Positions 7,675 to 17,604 are shown, numbered from the stretch's first letter. The stretch: DNA of 64,000 nt from Peptacetobacter hominis (GCF_006861675.1 NZ_SGJB01000009.1:25777-89776), one strand, 5' to 3'. Numbers and translations are program-made. Notes: generated from the sequence alone by a model not told the origin.

Positions 7675-8901
7675 TTAAGCTCTTTCAGCAAATTTCTCAG
7701 CTATTCTTACAACAACCTCAGCTGCCTTAACCATTGATCTTATTGGAAGACATTCGTTTTTACTGTGGAAGTTAAGTCCACCTGTGAATATATTTGGACA
7801 AGGAAGTCCCATGAAAGATAATTTAGATCCATCTGTACCACCTCTTATAGGTACTATTATTGGCTCTACTCCCTGATCTTTCATAGCTTCTGTAGCTATA
7901 TCAACTATATGCATTACAGATTTTAATTTTTCTTCCATGTTGTAGTACTGATCTTTTATTTCAACAGTTACTCTTCCATCGTATTTTTCAGATATAGCTT
8001 TTATCTGAGCTGCGAAGAATTCTTTTCTTTCTTCGAATTTAGCTTTATTATGGTCTCTTATAAGATATACCATTTTTGCTTCTTCAACAGATCCGCTTAA
8101 TTCGTTTATATGATAGAATCCTTCATATCCTTCTGTAGTTTCAGGTCTTTCGCTTTCTGGGAATAATTCCATTACTTTACCTGCTATATATAAAGCGTTT
8201 ACCATTTTGTTCTTTGCAGAACCTGGATGAACGTTTTTACCTTTTATTGTAACTACTGCAGATGCTGCACTGAAAGTTTCGTAGTTTAATTCACCTTCTA
8301 CACCACCATCTAGTGTATAAGCGTATTTTGCTCCGAATTTTTCAACGTCGAATTTATCTGCTCCTCTACCTATTTCCTCGTCAGGAGTGAATCCAACTTT
8401 TATGTCTCCGTGTTTTATTTCAGGATGAGCTATAAGGTATTCCATAGCTGTCATTATAGCAGCTATACCAGCTTTATCGTCTCCTCCAAGAAGAGTAGTA
8501 CCATCAGTTACTATTATATCTTCTCCAACAAATCTCTTTAATTCTGGAGTTTCAGCAACTGTTGTTACAACACCTAGTTCTTCATTTAAAACTATATCAT
8601 TTCCATCGTAGTTTTCTATTATTCTTGGATTTACATTAGTTCCTGAAACATCTTCGTTAGTATCCATATGAGATATGAATCCTATTGTTTCAACACCTTC
8701 AGTATTTCCTTTTAATGTAGCCATTAAGTATCCATTTTCATCTAAAGATACATCTGTAAGACCTAGTTCTTTTAATTCAGCCTCAAGTACTCTTGCAAGG
8801 TCAAACTGTATAGCAGTTGATGGGCAAGTTGGACTTGTAGAATCTGATGTAGTATCGATTTTTACATATCTAAGTAATCTTTCTAAAACTTTGTCTTTCA
8901 T
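7675..8901 (-). CDS. pepT: Tripeptidase T
   Basis: This 408-residue M20B zinc peptidase releases the N-terminal residue of tripeptides in the cytosol. Visible ligands and motifs: SHMDT (His78, Asp80), LGGDDKAG (Asp141 region), TPDEEIGRG (Glu175/176) and a late NFHSKNE His. Length matches the family. A GGAAGG ribosome site precedes the ATG. Its codon use is more biased than that of neighbouring enzymes, suggesting high expression. It would work downstream of the peptide transporter at 11210. Confidence 0.96.
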   Translation of the reverse strand: MKDKVLERLLRYVKIDTTSDSTSPTCPSTAIQFDLARVLEAELKELGLTDVSLDENGYLMATLKGNTEGVETIGFISHMDTNEDVSGTNVNPRIIENYDGNDIVLNEELGVVTTVAETPELKRFVGEDIIVTDGTTLLGGDDKAGIAAIMTAMEYLIAHPEIKHGDIKVGFTPDEEIGRGADKFDVEKFGAKYAYTLDGGVEGELNYETFSAASAVVTIKGKNVHPGSAKNKMVNALYIAGKVMELFPESERPETTEGYEGFYHINELSGSVEEAKMVYLIRDHNKAKFEERKEFFAAQIKAISEKYDGRVTVEIKDQYYNMEEKLKSVMHIVDIATEAMKDQGVEPIIVPIRGGTDGSKLSFMGLPCPNIFTGGLNFHSKNECLPIRSMVKAAEVVVRIAEKFAERA

Positions 8902-9079
8902 AATTTGAATACACCTTCCATCTGATAAAATAAATATCGGCTTCTGATTTTCAGAAAACCTTCTCTAGGTATAAGTATAACAATTATTTTCTATAAATAC
9001 AATTAAAAAAACTGTATTTTCCGAAAATATTACATATTTTTTAAGTCTATATTGAAATTCGGTGTTTTATATTTAGACG

Positions 9080-9118
9080 AAAAAAAGGCCATGCTGTTAT
9101 TTTTAACATACATAGCCG
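9080..9118 (-). terminator. Terminator of the suf operon
   Basis: On the minus strand an imperfect hairpin (GGCTATG ... CATGGCC with inner TGTTA/TAACA pairing) ends in seven T, 23 bases past the sufB stop. Confidence 0.75.
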
Positions 9119-9140
9119 TATAATATATTTTTCAATTAAT

Positions 9141-10067
9141 CTATTTAAGGAAACAGTTTAGTATCTGCTGTTCAGCTTCTTCTGCTGTAAGTCCAAGAGT
9201 CATAAGTTTAAGAATCTGATCTCCTGCGATTTTTCCTATAGCTGCCTCGTGTACAAGCATAGCATCCGGATGTTCCGCCGCTATTTCAGGAATTGATCTT
9301 ATTTTTGCATCTCCCATAAGTATAGAGTCGCACTGAACGTGAGCTGTACACTGCTCCTCACCTATTACTCTAGGGTTAAACACCTGTACAGAGTTGTCCT
9401 GCCCTACAGTTCTTGATATAACCTGAGCAGATGATCCCTCACCTTTAAGAACAACCTCCATATTTGACTCCGCAAACTGATTGTCGTGAGTAAGAAGTCT
9501 TTCAAGGATAACTATTTTTGCATTTTTGCCAAGAGTTGCATCAAGGTCTCTCTTTGTAGAGTCTACACCTTTTATCTGAACAGTTTCCATTTCGCAGTAT
9601 GAATCCTCTTCCATCTCAACTATTGTAACAGGGTTCAGTATTCTTTTTCCTGCTCCCTCTGTTCCTTCACCGTAGTGTTTCTCTGTGTATTTTAATTTTG
9701 CACCTTTTTTAAGTATAAATTTGTGTACACCGTCGTGCTGGCTGTCATGGCTTCCGCAGTTGTGTATACCACATCCTGCAACTATTGTAACCTCAGCTCC
9801 TTCACCTATTATAAAGTCGTTGTACACCTTGTCTTTTACACCTGATTCTGTAACTATTACAGGTATATGTACATCTTCCGGTTTTGAACCAGGTTTAACT
9901 ATTATATCTATACCCGGCTTGTCAGTCTTAGGTATTATAGCGACGTCTTCTGTAGATTTTCTTTCTATTCCCTCGCCGTTTCTTCTTATATTGAAAGCTC
10001 CCATAAGTGGTTTTCCCATTCTCATGTCGGCTACTTCTTTTAAAAGATTAAGTTCTATATTATTCAT
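9141..10067 (-). CDS. SufB/SufD-family Fe-S scaffold protein, minimal type
   Basis: This 308-residue protein is much shorter than the roughly 465-residue SufB and contains only the beta-helical core shared by SufB and SufD. Such proteins pair with SufC in the minimal SUF-like (SmsCB) arrangement of anaerobes. Features include a Cys/His-rich segment (CGIHNCGSHDSQHDG, about residues 99-113) and a late HEAAIGKI motif with a conserved Glu/His. The frame extends to 10106, but AAGGAG 8 nt before the ATG at 10067 fixes the start. It overlaps sufC by 8 bp. No sufS, sufU or sufD lies nearby. Confidence 0.88.
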   Translation of the reverse strand: MNNIELNLLKEVADMRMGKPLMGAFNIRRNGEGIERKSTEDVAIIPKTDKPGIDIIVKPGSKPEDVHIPVIVTESGVKDKVYNDFIIGEGAEVTIVAGCGIHNCGSHDSQHDGVHKFILKKGAKLKYTEKHYGEGTEGAGKRILNPVTIVEMEEDSYCEMETVQIKGVDSTKRDLDATLGKNAKIVILERLLTHDNQFAESNMEVVLKGEGSSAQVISRTVGQDNSVQVFNPRVIGEEQCTAHVQCDSILMGDAKIRSIPEIAAEHPDAMLVHEAAIGKIAGDQILKLMTLGLTAEEAEQQILNCFLK

Positions 10068-10800
10068 TGAAAAGCTCCTTTCCCTGTATAGCACATACAG
10101 TTCCATTTACCTGGTTTAATATAGAAGGAAGAACTTCTTCCTTTGTTCCCATAGTTTTTATTTTTCCGTTTTCAAGAACGATTATTTTGTCCGCAAGTTC
10201 AAGTATTCTTTCCTGATGTGAGATTATTATTATTGTATGGTTTTTCTCTTTGTGCATTTTCTGGAAAGTTTCATTTAGTTTTGCAAAACTCCATAAATCT
10301 ATTCCAGCTTCAGGTTCGTCGAATATTGCTATTTTCAGGTCTCTTGCAAGTATTGTAGCTATCTCTATTCTCTTCATCTCACCACCAGAAAGTGAGTTAT
10401 CCACCTCTCTTGAAAGGTATTCCTTTGGACATAGCCCTACATCTGCAAGATACTGACAGCATTCCTCTTCAGGAAGATCCCCTTTGTGTGCTATTTTAAG
10501 AAGGTCTTCAACAGTCATACCTTTTATTCTAGGCGGCTGCTGGAACGCATATCCTATTCCCATATTAGCTCTTTCTGTTATATTTTTATCTGTTATATCC
10601 TCTCCATCAAATAGTATCTGACCTTCAGACAGTTCTGAAATTCCCATTATAAGTTTGGCAAGAGTTGATTTTCCTCCTCCGTTTGGACCAGTTATAACAT
10701 AAAATCCTCCTTCTTCAAAGGAAATACTAAGGTCATCTATTATTGTTCTACTTTCCCCATTTTCCTCTACTTTGAAGGATATATTGTTTAATTCAAGCAT
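10060..10800 (-). CDS. sufC: Fe-S assembly ABC ATPase SufC
   Basis: This 246-residue soluble ABC ATPase energises Fe-S assembly on its SufB partner. Walker A is GPNGGGKST (about residues 38-46), the signature is LSGGEMKR, and Walker B is IAIFDEPEAGID, the last motif being typical of SufC rather than of transporters. It is the promoter-proximal gene of a two-gene operon. A GGAGG site lies just before the ATG. Confidence 0.93.
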   Translation of the reverse strand: MLELNNISFKVEENGESRTIIDDLSISFEEGGFYVITGPNGGGKSTLAKLIMGISELSEGQILFDGEDITDKNITERANMGIGYAFQQPPRIKGMTVEDLLKIAHKGDLPEEECCQYLADVGLCPKEYLSREVDNSLSGGEMKRIEIATILARDLKIAIFDEPEAGIDLWSFAKLNETFQKMHKEKNHTIIIISHQERILELADKIIVLENGKIKTMGTKEEVLPSILNQVNGTVCAIQGKELFNE

Positions 10801-11209
10801 ATTAAACTCCTCCTATCGATAACTCTGTTACTACACAATTGTATACATTACATATTATAACAGTATTTGAATACTCTAACATCATTTCTTTATAAGATTT
10901 TTACTAAACAGGCAATTTTTTATAATTATCGTATTATACAATTTTTTGAATTTTTTTATTTTTTAGTAGTATATATCAGAAAATAGTTTGTTTTTTAAAT
11001 AACAAAATATAGTTCGCTTCCTTCCGAATATTACATTTCGTTTAATTAGTTTTTTCTATTTTTTCTTTAATAAGTATTGATTTTTTGTTTAAAGTTAATA
11101 TATAATAAGATGGTCTTGGGGCAGGATACCGTTTTTGTACTTTATTTTTTAAATATGGTTTTCAAACTGTCTCATACAAAATATATGTAATTAATACGGA
11201 GGTTTTTTA
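10801..11209. other. Intergenic region between divergent sufCB and peptide transporter
   Basis: About 400 AT-rich bases hold the divergent promoters. The only confident element is the transporter promoter at 11077-11106. I see no ORF or structured RNA. Confidence 0.55.
11077..11106 (+). promoter_or_regulatory. Promoter of the peptide transporter gene
   Basis: A TTGATT -35 box and a perfect TATAAT -10 box (11101-11106) are separated by 18 bp. The start codon is about 100 nt downstream, leaving a fairly long leader. Confidence 0.6.
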
Positions 11210-12589
11210 ATGGGAAATAATACTTCAGTTAAACACCCAAAAGGACTTTATGTCTGCAGTCTTACTTTCACATTTGAAAGATTTGCATACTATGGTTCTA
11301 AATCGCTATTATTATTATTCTTAGCCGAAGTTGTTCTTAACGGAGGACTTGGTGTTTCAGCTGCAGATGCAGCTATAATAGGTTCAAACCTTATAGCCTT
11401 TACTTATCTTGCACCTGTTATAGGTGGTATAATATCAGACAGATGGTTAGGAGCAAGATACTGTGTTGTTATAGGTGCTCTTATAATGGCTGCAGGTTGG
11501 TTTATAGGATACTTTGCAACTTCAGTTATGTATGTACATGCTCTTGTTGCTGTTGTTTCTATAGGTACAGGTCTTTTCAAAGGTCAGCTTAATGCTCTTG
11601 TTGGAGAGCTTTATGATGACAACAGCCGTAAAGACTCTGCATACTCTATATTATATTCTTTCGTTAACATAGGTTCTTTCTTTGGTTCTCTTATAATGGG
11701 ATTCCTTTATGCAAATACTTTTGCAACTGTTGTTGACGGACATGTAGTATTCGGATTCAGACAGTGTTTCGCTGTTTCTGGTGCAATGATGCTTGTATGT
11801 GCTGCTTTCTTCTTCTTTGGATGGAGATTTTTAGGAGATGCAGGTAAATTACCTCAGAGCAGATTAGGTGGATCTGAGCATCACGAGGTTTCTAAAGAGG
11901 ATGCTAACAGACCTCTTACTCCAGCTGAGAAAAAAAGAACTACAGCGATAATAATAATATCTGCTTTCACTATAATATTCTGGACATTCTACTATCAGGC
12001 TTCTACTTCAGTTCTATTATACATGCAGAATTTTGTTAATATGAACGTAGGAAGCTTTGCAGTTCCTCCAGTATGGATAGAAACTACTTTCAATGCATTA
12101 TTATGTATACTTCTTGGACCTGTTATGGCCGCTATATGGACTAAGCTAGCAAACAGACCTCAGGGAGACTTATCAATGCTTCAGAAAGTTGCTCTTGGAT
12201 TTATATTCCTTGGAGCTGGTTTCGTATTCATGGTTGGTGCTGAAATGTCAAGAGGTGCAAGCCTTGATCCATCAATCAAAGCTTCTGTTGCTTGGTTATT
12301 CGGATTTATAGCATTCCAGTCTCTTGGAGAAATGTGCTTCTCACCACTAGGAAACTCAATGGTATCTAAGCACGCTCCTGCTAAATACTTAACTGTATTA
12401 ATGGGAGTTTGGACACTTGCCACTTTCGCAGCTTCTAAAGCATCTGGATACGTTCAGGGTATAATGGATAAAATGGGTATGTTACAGGTATTCATAGCTA
12501 TACCAGTTATACTTATAATATCTGCAGTACTACTTCTTGCATTAAACAAAAAACTTACAACTATGCTTGAAGCTTCAGATGAAAACTAG
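11210..12589 (+). CDS. POT-family proton-coupled di/tripeptide transporter
   Basis: This 459-residue polytopic membrane protein imports di- and tripeptides with protons. The family motif ExxERFxYY appears as FTFERFAYYG near residue 21. A second POT segment, FYxxINxG-like, appears as ILYSFVNIGS in the N-terminal half. The C-terminal half contains the SLGEMCFSPLG motif with the substrate-contacting Glu. A GGAGG site lies upstream and a strong terminator downstream, so it is monocistronic. It supplies peptides to PepT and the other peptidases in the window. Confidence 0.94.
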   Translation: MGNNTSVKHPKGLYVCSLTFTFERFAYYGSKSLLLLFLAEVVLNGGLGVSAADAAIIGSNLIAFTYLAPVIGGIISDRWLGARYCVVIGALIMAAGWFIGYFATSVMYVHALVAVVSIGTGLFKGQLNALVGELYDDNSRKDSAYSILYSFVNIGSFFGSLIMGFLYANTFATVVDGHVVFGFRQCFAVSGAMMLVCAAFFFFGWRFLGDAGKLPQSRLGGSEHHEVSKEDANRPLTPAEKKRTTAIIIISAFTIIFWTFYYQASTSVLLYMQNFVNMNVGSFAVPPVWIETTFNALLCILLGPVMAAIWTKLANRPQGDLSMLQKVALGFIFLGAGFVFMVGAEMSRGASLDPSIKASVAWLFGFIAFQSLGEMCFSPLGNSMVSKHAPAKYLTVLMGVWTLATFAASKASGYVQGIMDKMGMLQVFIAIPVILIISAVLLLALNKKLTTMLEASDEN

Positions 12590-12686
12590 TATTAATCAGT
12601 AAAATTCTTGTTTTGTGCTCATCTAAAGATTTTTGACTGATATAATGATAATATATAGGATTGTATAATCCAATTGCTGAAAAATA

Positions 12687-12718
12687 AAGCGAGGCAGTTT
12701 TCTGCCTCGCTTATTTTT
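12687..12718 (+). terminator. Terminator after the peptide transporter
   Basis: AAGCGAGGCAG and CTGCCTCGCTT form an eleven-base perfect stem followed by a T-rich run. Confidence 0.88.
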
Positions 12719-12784
12719 ATTATTATATATCATAGTTTGTATCTATTATAATAAATCATAAATTGTTTTATGATTTATTTATTT

Positions 12785-15136
12785 TTATTTGTTTCTAAGT
12801 TCAAGTACAGCGTTTATATTCTGTCCGCCACCTACCTGAACAACTTTATTTATAGTCTTTGATGAAAGTACACTTCTCTGCTCATCTGAAAGAGATTTTC
12901 CTGCAAGTACTATTGGAGAATGATTTTTCGCTGCAAGTACTCCTACAGAAAGTCCATCTATAAGCTGATCTGAGGCCTGCATTCCATCTTTTACAACATA
13001 TGCGTAATCAAGCGATGAGGAAGTGTAGAACTTCTGTATTATTTTTGCATTTGTTTCACTTCTGTTTTTACCACTTATACGTTCAGGATTTTTAACCTTG
13101 CTTTCAACTGATGTAGGTACAGCTGCTGTTCCACCTATTATATATGTCTTTTCTATATTATTTTCTGAAAGTATTTTTTCTGAACCTGTAAGATTTCCAT
13201 TTTTGTCAGCTAATAGTATCGGCATACCTTTTTCAGCCGCTACAGCACCAAAACTTATTGCATCTGCAAGTCCAGTCATTCCATTTACAACTGCTGCTTC
13301 TTTTATTTCATTTCCAGACTCAATCATTTCTGAGGCTATTGCAGCTGCAGTTTCATATCTGTTATTTCCGTATACTCTTTCTGTAGTAATTCCCATAGAC
13401 TTAATCTGAGATTCCACACTTGAAGATAATACTGATGAACCTCCTATAAGATATACTTTTTTTACACCCAATCTCTGAAGTTCTTTCTTTGTTACATCTT
13501 TAAGAGATGTTTTGTCAGTAAGAAGTATAGGTGCATTTTCAGATTCTGCAAGAGGTGTTGCTGTAAGAGCATCCACTATTGCACTTCCATTTGCTATGAC
13601 AGCCGTATCAGCACTGCTCCATCCCTTCTGGCTTGTTTTTACAGCTGTATCATATCTATTTGCTCCTATAATATCATCTTCACTTACGTTTGATTTTGTT
13701 ACAGCCTTTATTGCAAAGTTCATAGGATTTGATGTATTAGAATTCATATCCTGGAAACTACCTGAAGATGAAAGTTTAAAGCTTTCTCCTTTTGATGCCT
13801 TTGCCTCAAACCAGTCTACACCTGCTATATTTTCCTCTGCAAGTATCGCCGCAAGATTTCTTCCATTTGACTTCATCTGAACAACTATAGCACCTTTTCC
13901 ACTTGGTATGTATGTAGAATCAACAGGTACTGTAATATAACCAGTTTCTTTGAAAGTTCCAGATGCAAGTTTTGTCATGTTTTTGTTCTGAGGAACTCCA
14001 TTTACAACAGGTGCATAATATATATTGTACTCGGCTCCTATAGATTCATTTCCTATTGTAACGCCTTCTATTGTCTCATTAGTTCCATTGAAGTTAAATA
14101 CATTGGCAACTGTAAAAGATGTTCCTCCATATGCTGCATATCCACCATTTTCATGCTGGTATATCTTTTCGCCCTCATTTTTTCTAAGGCTTTTTATTGC
14201 ATAGTTGTCTGATTCTCTTCTAAGAGTCCGGTCTTCATATGAAACCCACATGAATCCATCTTCATCGTTATAATCTCCCCAGCTGTTTTTTATTAACCAG
14301 GCTCCATCTTTTGAAGGTTTAGCCCGACCTGTAAAGTTATCTTTGCTGTAGTTGTCATCCCAGCCTACTATTGTTACAGCGTGGTTCTGTCCTGGATTTA
14401 CGTTTATATAGTATGAGTTTTCATCTTCACTTCTATACCGATCTTTATCATAGTATCCAGATACTACTCCTCCATATTTCATTATGGCATTTTTTATTGA
14501 TTCTGTAGTGTTTTCTACATATATTATATTATCTGCTGTATATCCTATTGTTTTTGCGCTGTCCTGATTTGAAGGTCTTGTTTTATGTGTATTGTATTTT
14601 ATATCTGATTCATATTTTGGACCTTCTCCTGAGGCAAAATATCCCATTGAAAGAAGATTCGATGTACCATCATAGTCTCCTACGTTCCATCCATTTTCTC
14701 CGTTTTTTGCCCACCATCTCATGTGTTCTTCTGACAGGTCATATTCTCCATATCCATTTGTCATAAGATATGATTCCATTCCTGTCATTCCTGCAAATGC
14801 CCAGCATACTCCAAGATTTTCCTGATCTCTGGCAGGTGTGGTTTTATCAATCTCTCTTGGGTCATATTTTGCAGAAGCATATCTCGAAATACCAGAAGCA
14901 TTTCCTTTTATTTCTGTTCCTTCTACATCATATGGAGATGGTATTTTATCCCCGTATTTTTCTGTATCTCCATTTTTATAGTCTTCTATATATTGTTTGA
15001 ATTCATCGGTATACTCGATTTTGTGTATTCCATAATATGTATCAGCATACGATACATAAGGTATTGTAACAGCCCCAGCTATTACAACCGCCGAAAAAAG
15101 AGATACCACTTTTTTGATACCTTGCTTTTGTGCCAT
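12785..15136 (-). CDS. Secreted papain-like protease with three CWB2 repeats (Cwp84-like)
   Basis: This 783-residue surface protein has a signal peptide (about 1-31), a propeptide, and a C1A protease domain with active-site Cys111 (NLGVCWAF), His252 (QNHAVTIVGWD) and Asn284 (KNSWG). A lectin-like beta domain follows (about 330-480). Three CWB2 repeats begin near residues 490, 585 and 680, each with a G-x-N-R-x-(E/D)-T signature. This is the architecture of Clostridioides difficile Cwp84, which cleaves the S-layer precursor, with the CWB2 repeats binding an anionic wall polymer. A similar maturation role is inferred. The gene is monocistronic, and no S-layer precursor is adjacent. Confidence 0.9.
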   Translation of the reverse strand: MAQKQGIKKVVSLFSAVVIAGAVTIPYVSYADTYYGIHKIEYTDEFKQYIEDYKNGDTEKYGDKIPSPYDVEGTEIKGNASGISRYASAKYDPREIDKTTPARDQENLGVCWAFAGMTGMESYLMTNGYGEYDLSEEHMRWWAKNGENGWNVGDYDGTSNLLSMGYFASGEGPKYESDIKYNTHKTRPSNQDSAKTIGYTADNIIYVENTTESIKNAIMKYGGVVSGYYDKDRYRSEDENSYYINVNPGQNHAVTIVGWDDNYSKDNFTGRAKPSKDGAWLIKNSWGDYNDEDGFMWVSYEDRTLRRESDNYAIKSLRKNEGEKIYQHENGGYAAYGGTSFTVANVFNFNGTNETIEGVTIGNESIGAEYNIYYAPVVNGVPQNKNMTKLASGTFKETGYITVPVDSTYIPSGKGAIVVQMKSNGRNLAAILAEENIAGVDWFEAKASKGESFKLSSSGSFQDMNSNTSNPMNFAIKAVTKSNVSEDDIIGANRYDTAVKTSQKGWSSADTAVIANGSAIVDALTATPLAESENAPILLTDKTSLKDVTKKELQRLGVKKVYLIGGSSVLSSSVESQIKSMGITTERVYGNNRYETAAAIASEMIESGNEIKEAAVVNGMTGLADAISFGAVAAEKGMPILLADKNGNLTGSEKILSENNIEKTYIIGGTAAVPTSVESKVKNPERISGKNRSETNAKIIQKFYTSSSLDYAYVVKDGMQASDQLIDGLSVGVLAAKNHSPIVLAGKSLSDEQRSVLSSKTINKVVQVGGGQNINAVLELRNK

Positions 15137-15456
15137 ATTTATACCTCCATAAAATCCATCTAGATTATAATTGTCTCAATTATCAATCTGTTTATTACAT
15201 TATAACAGTTTTCCCATAAAAAAACATTTACACAATCTTAACTTTTTCGTGAAGTCTATATGTATCATATTGACTTTATTTGCAATATTTATTAAGATAT
15301 GAAAGCGACTGTTTGCTACATATTTAGAAATTATTAAGTTTTTTGATATGTTTTACTTAATATTTCGGCAATATAATTGAATTATAAAATAGATAACAAC
15401 CAAAATAGGAAATATATAGATGCAATTATAATGAATATCAGCAGGGAGGAATTATA
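15137..15456. other. Intergenic region between divergent protease and amidase-like genes
   Basis: This 320-base AT-rich region carries both start-proximal ribosome sites and a minus-strand TATAAT (15199-15204) that may be the protease -10 box. I could not assign a matching -35 box. No ORF or repeat is evident. Confidence 0.45.
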
Positions 15457-16017
15457 ATGAAAAAAATATATATAATATCGACTTATACAGGCACAGTTCT
15501 TTCAAGTATTATAAAAAGAATAAGCAGAAAACCATATTCTCATATATCAATAGCTCTTGATGAATCTCTTAATACTATGTACTCTTTTGGAAGACTTAAT
15601 CCAAGAAATCCACTTTTCGCGGGATTTGTTGAAGAGGGTATAGACAAAGGGCTTTATGAAATAAGAAAGAATACTATATGTAGAGTTTATTCTATGGAGG
15701 TCTCAGAGGAATCATTTAAATCTCTTCATAAAAATATAGAGGATATAGCAGACAGAAGAAATTTATATAGATATGATGTTCTTTCTCTTATAACTATACC
15801 TCTTGGTATACAGAGAAATCCGGAATACGGATATGTATGTTCAAGTTTTGTTGCGGATGTACTTTCAAAAAGTGGAATAAATATACTTGATAAGGAGCAC
15901 TTCTTTGTTCAGCCGAATGATTTCTTCGATCTTCCTGGACTTACTCTTGAGTATGAAGGACTTTTATCTAAATACTCTGGTAGATTTGAAAACTCTTTCG
16001 AACTTGCTTTTGCATAA
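15457..16017 (+). CDS. YiiX/NlpC-P60-like permuted papain-fold hydrolase
   Basis: This 186-residue protein has the permuted order of the YiiX-like NlpC/P60 group. A His lies early (SHISIAL, His30) and the Cys late (YVCSSFVADVL, about Cys128). Members are amidases or thioesterases acting on peptidoglycan or lipids; the substrate here is unknown. No signal peptide is obvious, so the site of action is unclear. A GGGAGG site precedes the ATG. Confidence 0.7.
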   Translation: MKKIYIISTYTGTVLSSIIKRISRKPYSHISIALDESLNTMYSFGRLNPRNPLFAGFVEEGIDKGLYEIRKNTICRVYSMEVSEESFKSLHKNIEDIADRRNLYRYDVLSLITIPLGIQRNPEYGYVCSSFVADVLSKSGINILDKEHFFVQPNDFFDLPGLTLEYEGLLSKYSGRFENSFELAFA

Positions 16018-16044
16018 ACAATTAAATCATCATATAAACCATCA

Positions 16045-16094
16045 AAAATCCCGGTCCATCGATACAAAACTGTATCGTTTGAGACCGGGATTTT
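16045..16094. terminator. Bidirectional terminator between convergent genes
   Basis: AAAATCCCGGTC and GACCGGGATTTT form a twelve-base stem, with an inner CGATACA/TGTATCG helix. It serves the amidase-like gene and the acetyltransferase gene. Confidence 0.9.
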
Positions 16095-16101
16095 ATATAT
16101 A

Positions 16102-16707
16102 TTATAAAAGATGCATTTTTGAATCTTTCTCTGTTATTTTTCTTATAGGTTTTGCCGGAACTCCTACCGCAAGCCATCCTGCGGGTATATCCCTTGTAAC
16201 AACACTTCCTGCACCGACTACGGCACCTTTTCCTATTGTAACACCATCTATTACCGTAACATTTGCAGCAAGCCACACATCATCTTCTATATGTATCTCT
16301 CCTGCAAATTCTGACATTGATACATGCCCATCCTCATATTCCATTCTGATTCTTTCATCCGCTATAAGTGGATGATTTGTACATAGAATACTTACATTAG
16401 GACCGAACATTACATTATCTCCTATAAATACCTTTCCATCATCCATAACAAGAAGATTGAAGTTTGCCAGAAAATTTTCACCTATAAATGTATGACTTCC
16501 ATAGTTGAACTGTATTGGCCCCTGAAAATAATATTTTTCACCTATACTGCCGATGAACTCTTTTACAAGCGGAAGTCTTGCTTCGTCGTATTCATCCATA
16601 TTGTTGAATTTTCTGCACAGTTCGTGTGCTTTATGTTTTACATCTCTAAGTTCTTTTATTCTGCAGTCAAATAGTTTCCCTGCAAAGATTTTTTCTTCCT
16701 CTTTCAT
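16102..16707 (-). CDS. Sugar O-acetyltransferase (Maa/LacA/NodL family)
   Basis: This 201-residue left-handed beta-helix enzyme acetylates a sugar hydroxyl with acetyl-CoA. The N-terminal maltose-acetyltransferase cap (about 1-60) is followed by hexapeptide repeats (IGDNVMFGPNV, IEDDVWLAANVTVIDGVTIGKGAVVGAGSVV). The catalytic His is probably in LCTNHPL. Sugar specificity cannot be read from sequence. It shares a strand with the HAD phosphatase gene upstream, about 95 bp apart. Confidence 0.85.
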   Translation of the reverse strand: MKEEEKIFAGKLFDCRIKELRDVKHKAHELCRKFNNMDEYDEARLPLVKEFIGSIGEKYYFQGPIQFNYGSHTFIGENFLANFNLLVMDDGKVFIGDNVMFGPNVSILCTNHPLIADERIRMEYEDGHVSMSEFAGEIHIEDDVWLAANVTVIDGVTIGKGAVVGAGSVVTRDIPAGWLAVGVPAKPIRKITEKDSKMHLL

Positions 16708-16802
16708 TAGGATACGCCTCTTTTCTGATACATGATTATAAATCTACTTTCGCATATAATTCTATATTCTATATAATCGAGGAAATATCCTTTAAGTCCG
16801 AT

Positions 16803-17588
16803 TTATACAAGTTTTTCAAGATATGCAGCTATCCCGTCATTTTCTACAGTTTCAGTCATTTCCTTTGCCACACTTTTAAGTTCCTCACAGGCATTTCCCA
16901 TCGCTATGCCATGCCCTGACATTTCAATCATTTCTATGTCATTTCTTCCATCACCAAAAGCATATGTATTTTCAATATCTACGCCCATATACTCCGCTGC
17001 TATTGATACCGCTTTTCCCTTTGAATTGCTCACAGGATAAAGTTCATATGCTCTTGCCGGATAGTTTTTAAAACAGTTGTAATCTTCAAGCTCGTCAAGC
17101 TTTCTACAGAACATATCTCCTTTTTTGCTTACAGGAAGCATTTCTATTTTGAATACCTCTATATCATCAAGATTAAAATCAAATATAAAATAATCCGTAC
17201 TTATTTCATATTCGGCATAATACGAAATAAGTTCATTGAAAAATTTCTTTGAATAAGAGTATTTTTCTCCCTGAAGACAGTATTCTATTCCTATTCTATC
17301 GCAGTTTTCAACCACAAATTTTACAAAATCCTTGTCCATAGCATTGAAATGAACTCTTTTTTCGCCTTCTGTTACCTGTGCTCCGTTTCCCAGGATAAAT
17401 CCATCAAATCCAAATTCCATAAGTTCTTTTGTAAGAAATGCAAATGGTCTACCTGTAGAAACCATAGCCTTGTTTCCCCGCTTCTGAAAGTTTTTTATGG
17501 CAGATTTTACTCTTTCACTCATACCCATTTTTCCGTTTGAACAGTCTATAAGCGTTCCATCAACATCAAAAAAAGCCAGTTTCTTCAT
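16803..17588 (-). CDS. Cof-type HAD-IIB phosphatase
   Basis: This 261-residue cytosolic phosphatase has motif I DVDGT (nucleophile Asp8, acid Asp10), motif II STGRP, and motif IV FGDGRNDIEM with the C2 cap between. This subfamily dephosphorylates sugar phosphates and cofactors such as FMN or pyridoxal phosphate; the substrate is unknown. It lies downstream of the GGGtGRT gene but behind a strong terminator. Confidence 0.88.
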   Translation of the reverse strand: MKKLAFFDVDGTLIDCSNGKMGMSERVKSAIKNFQKRGNKAMVSTGRPFAFLTKELMEFGFDGFILGNGAQVTEGEKRVHFNAMDKDFVKFVVENCDRIGIEYCLQGEKYSYSKKFFNELISYYAEYEISTDYFIFDFNLDDIEVFKIEMLPVSKKGDMFCRKLDELEDYNCFKNYPARAYELYPVSNSKGKAVSIAAEYMGVDIENTYAFGDGRNDIEMIEMSGHGIAMGNACEELKSVAKEMTETVENDGIAAYLEKLV

Positions 17589-17604
17589 ATTACCTCCCCG
17601 TTAT

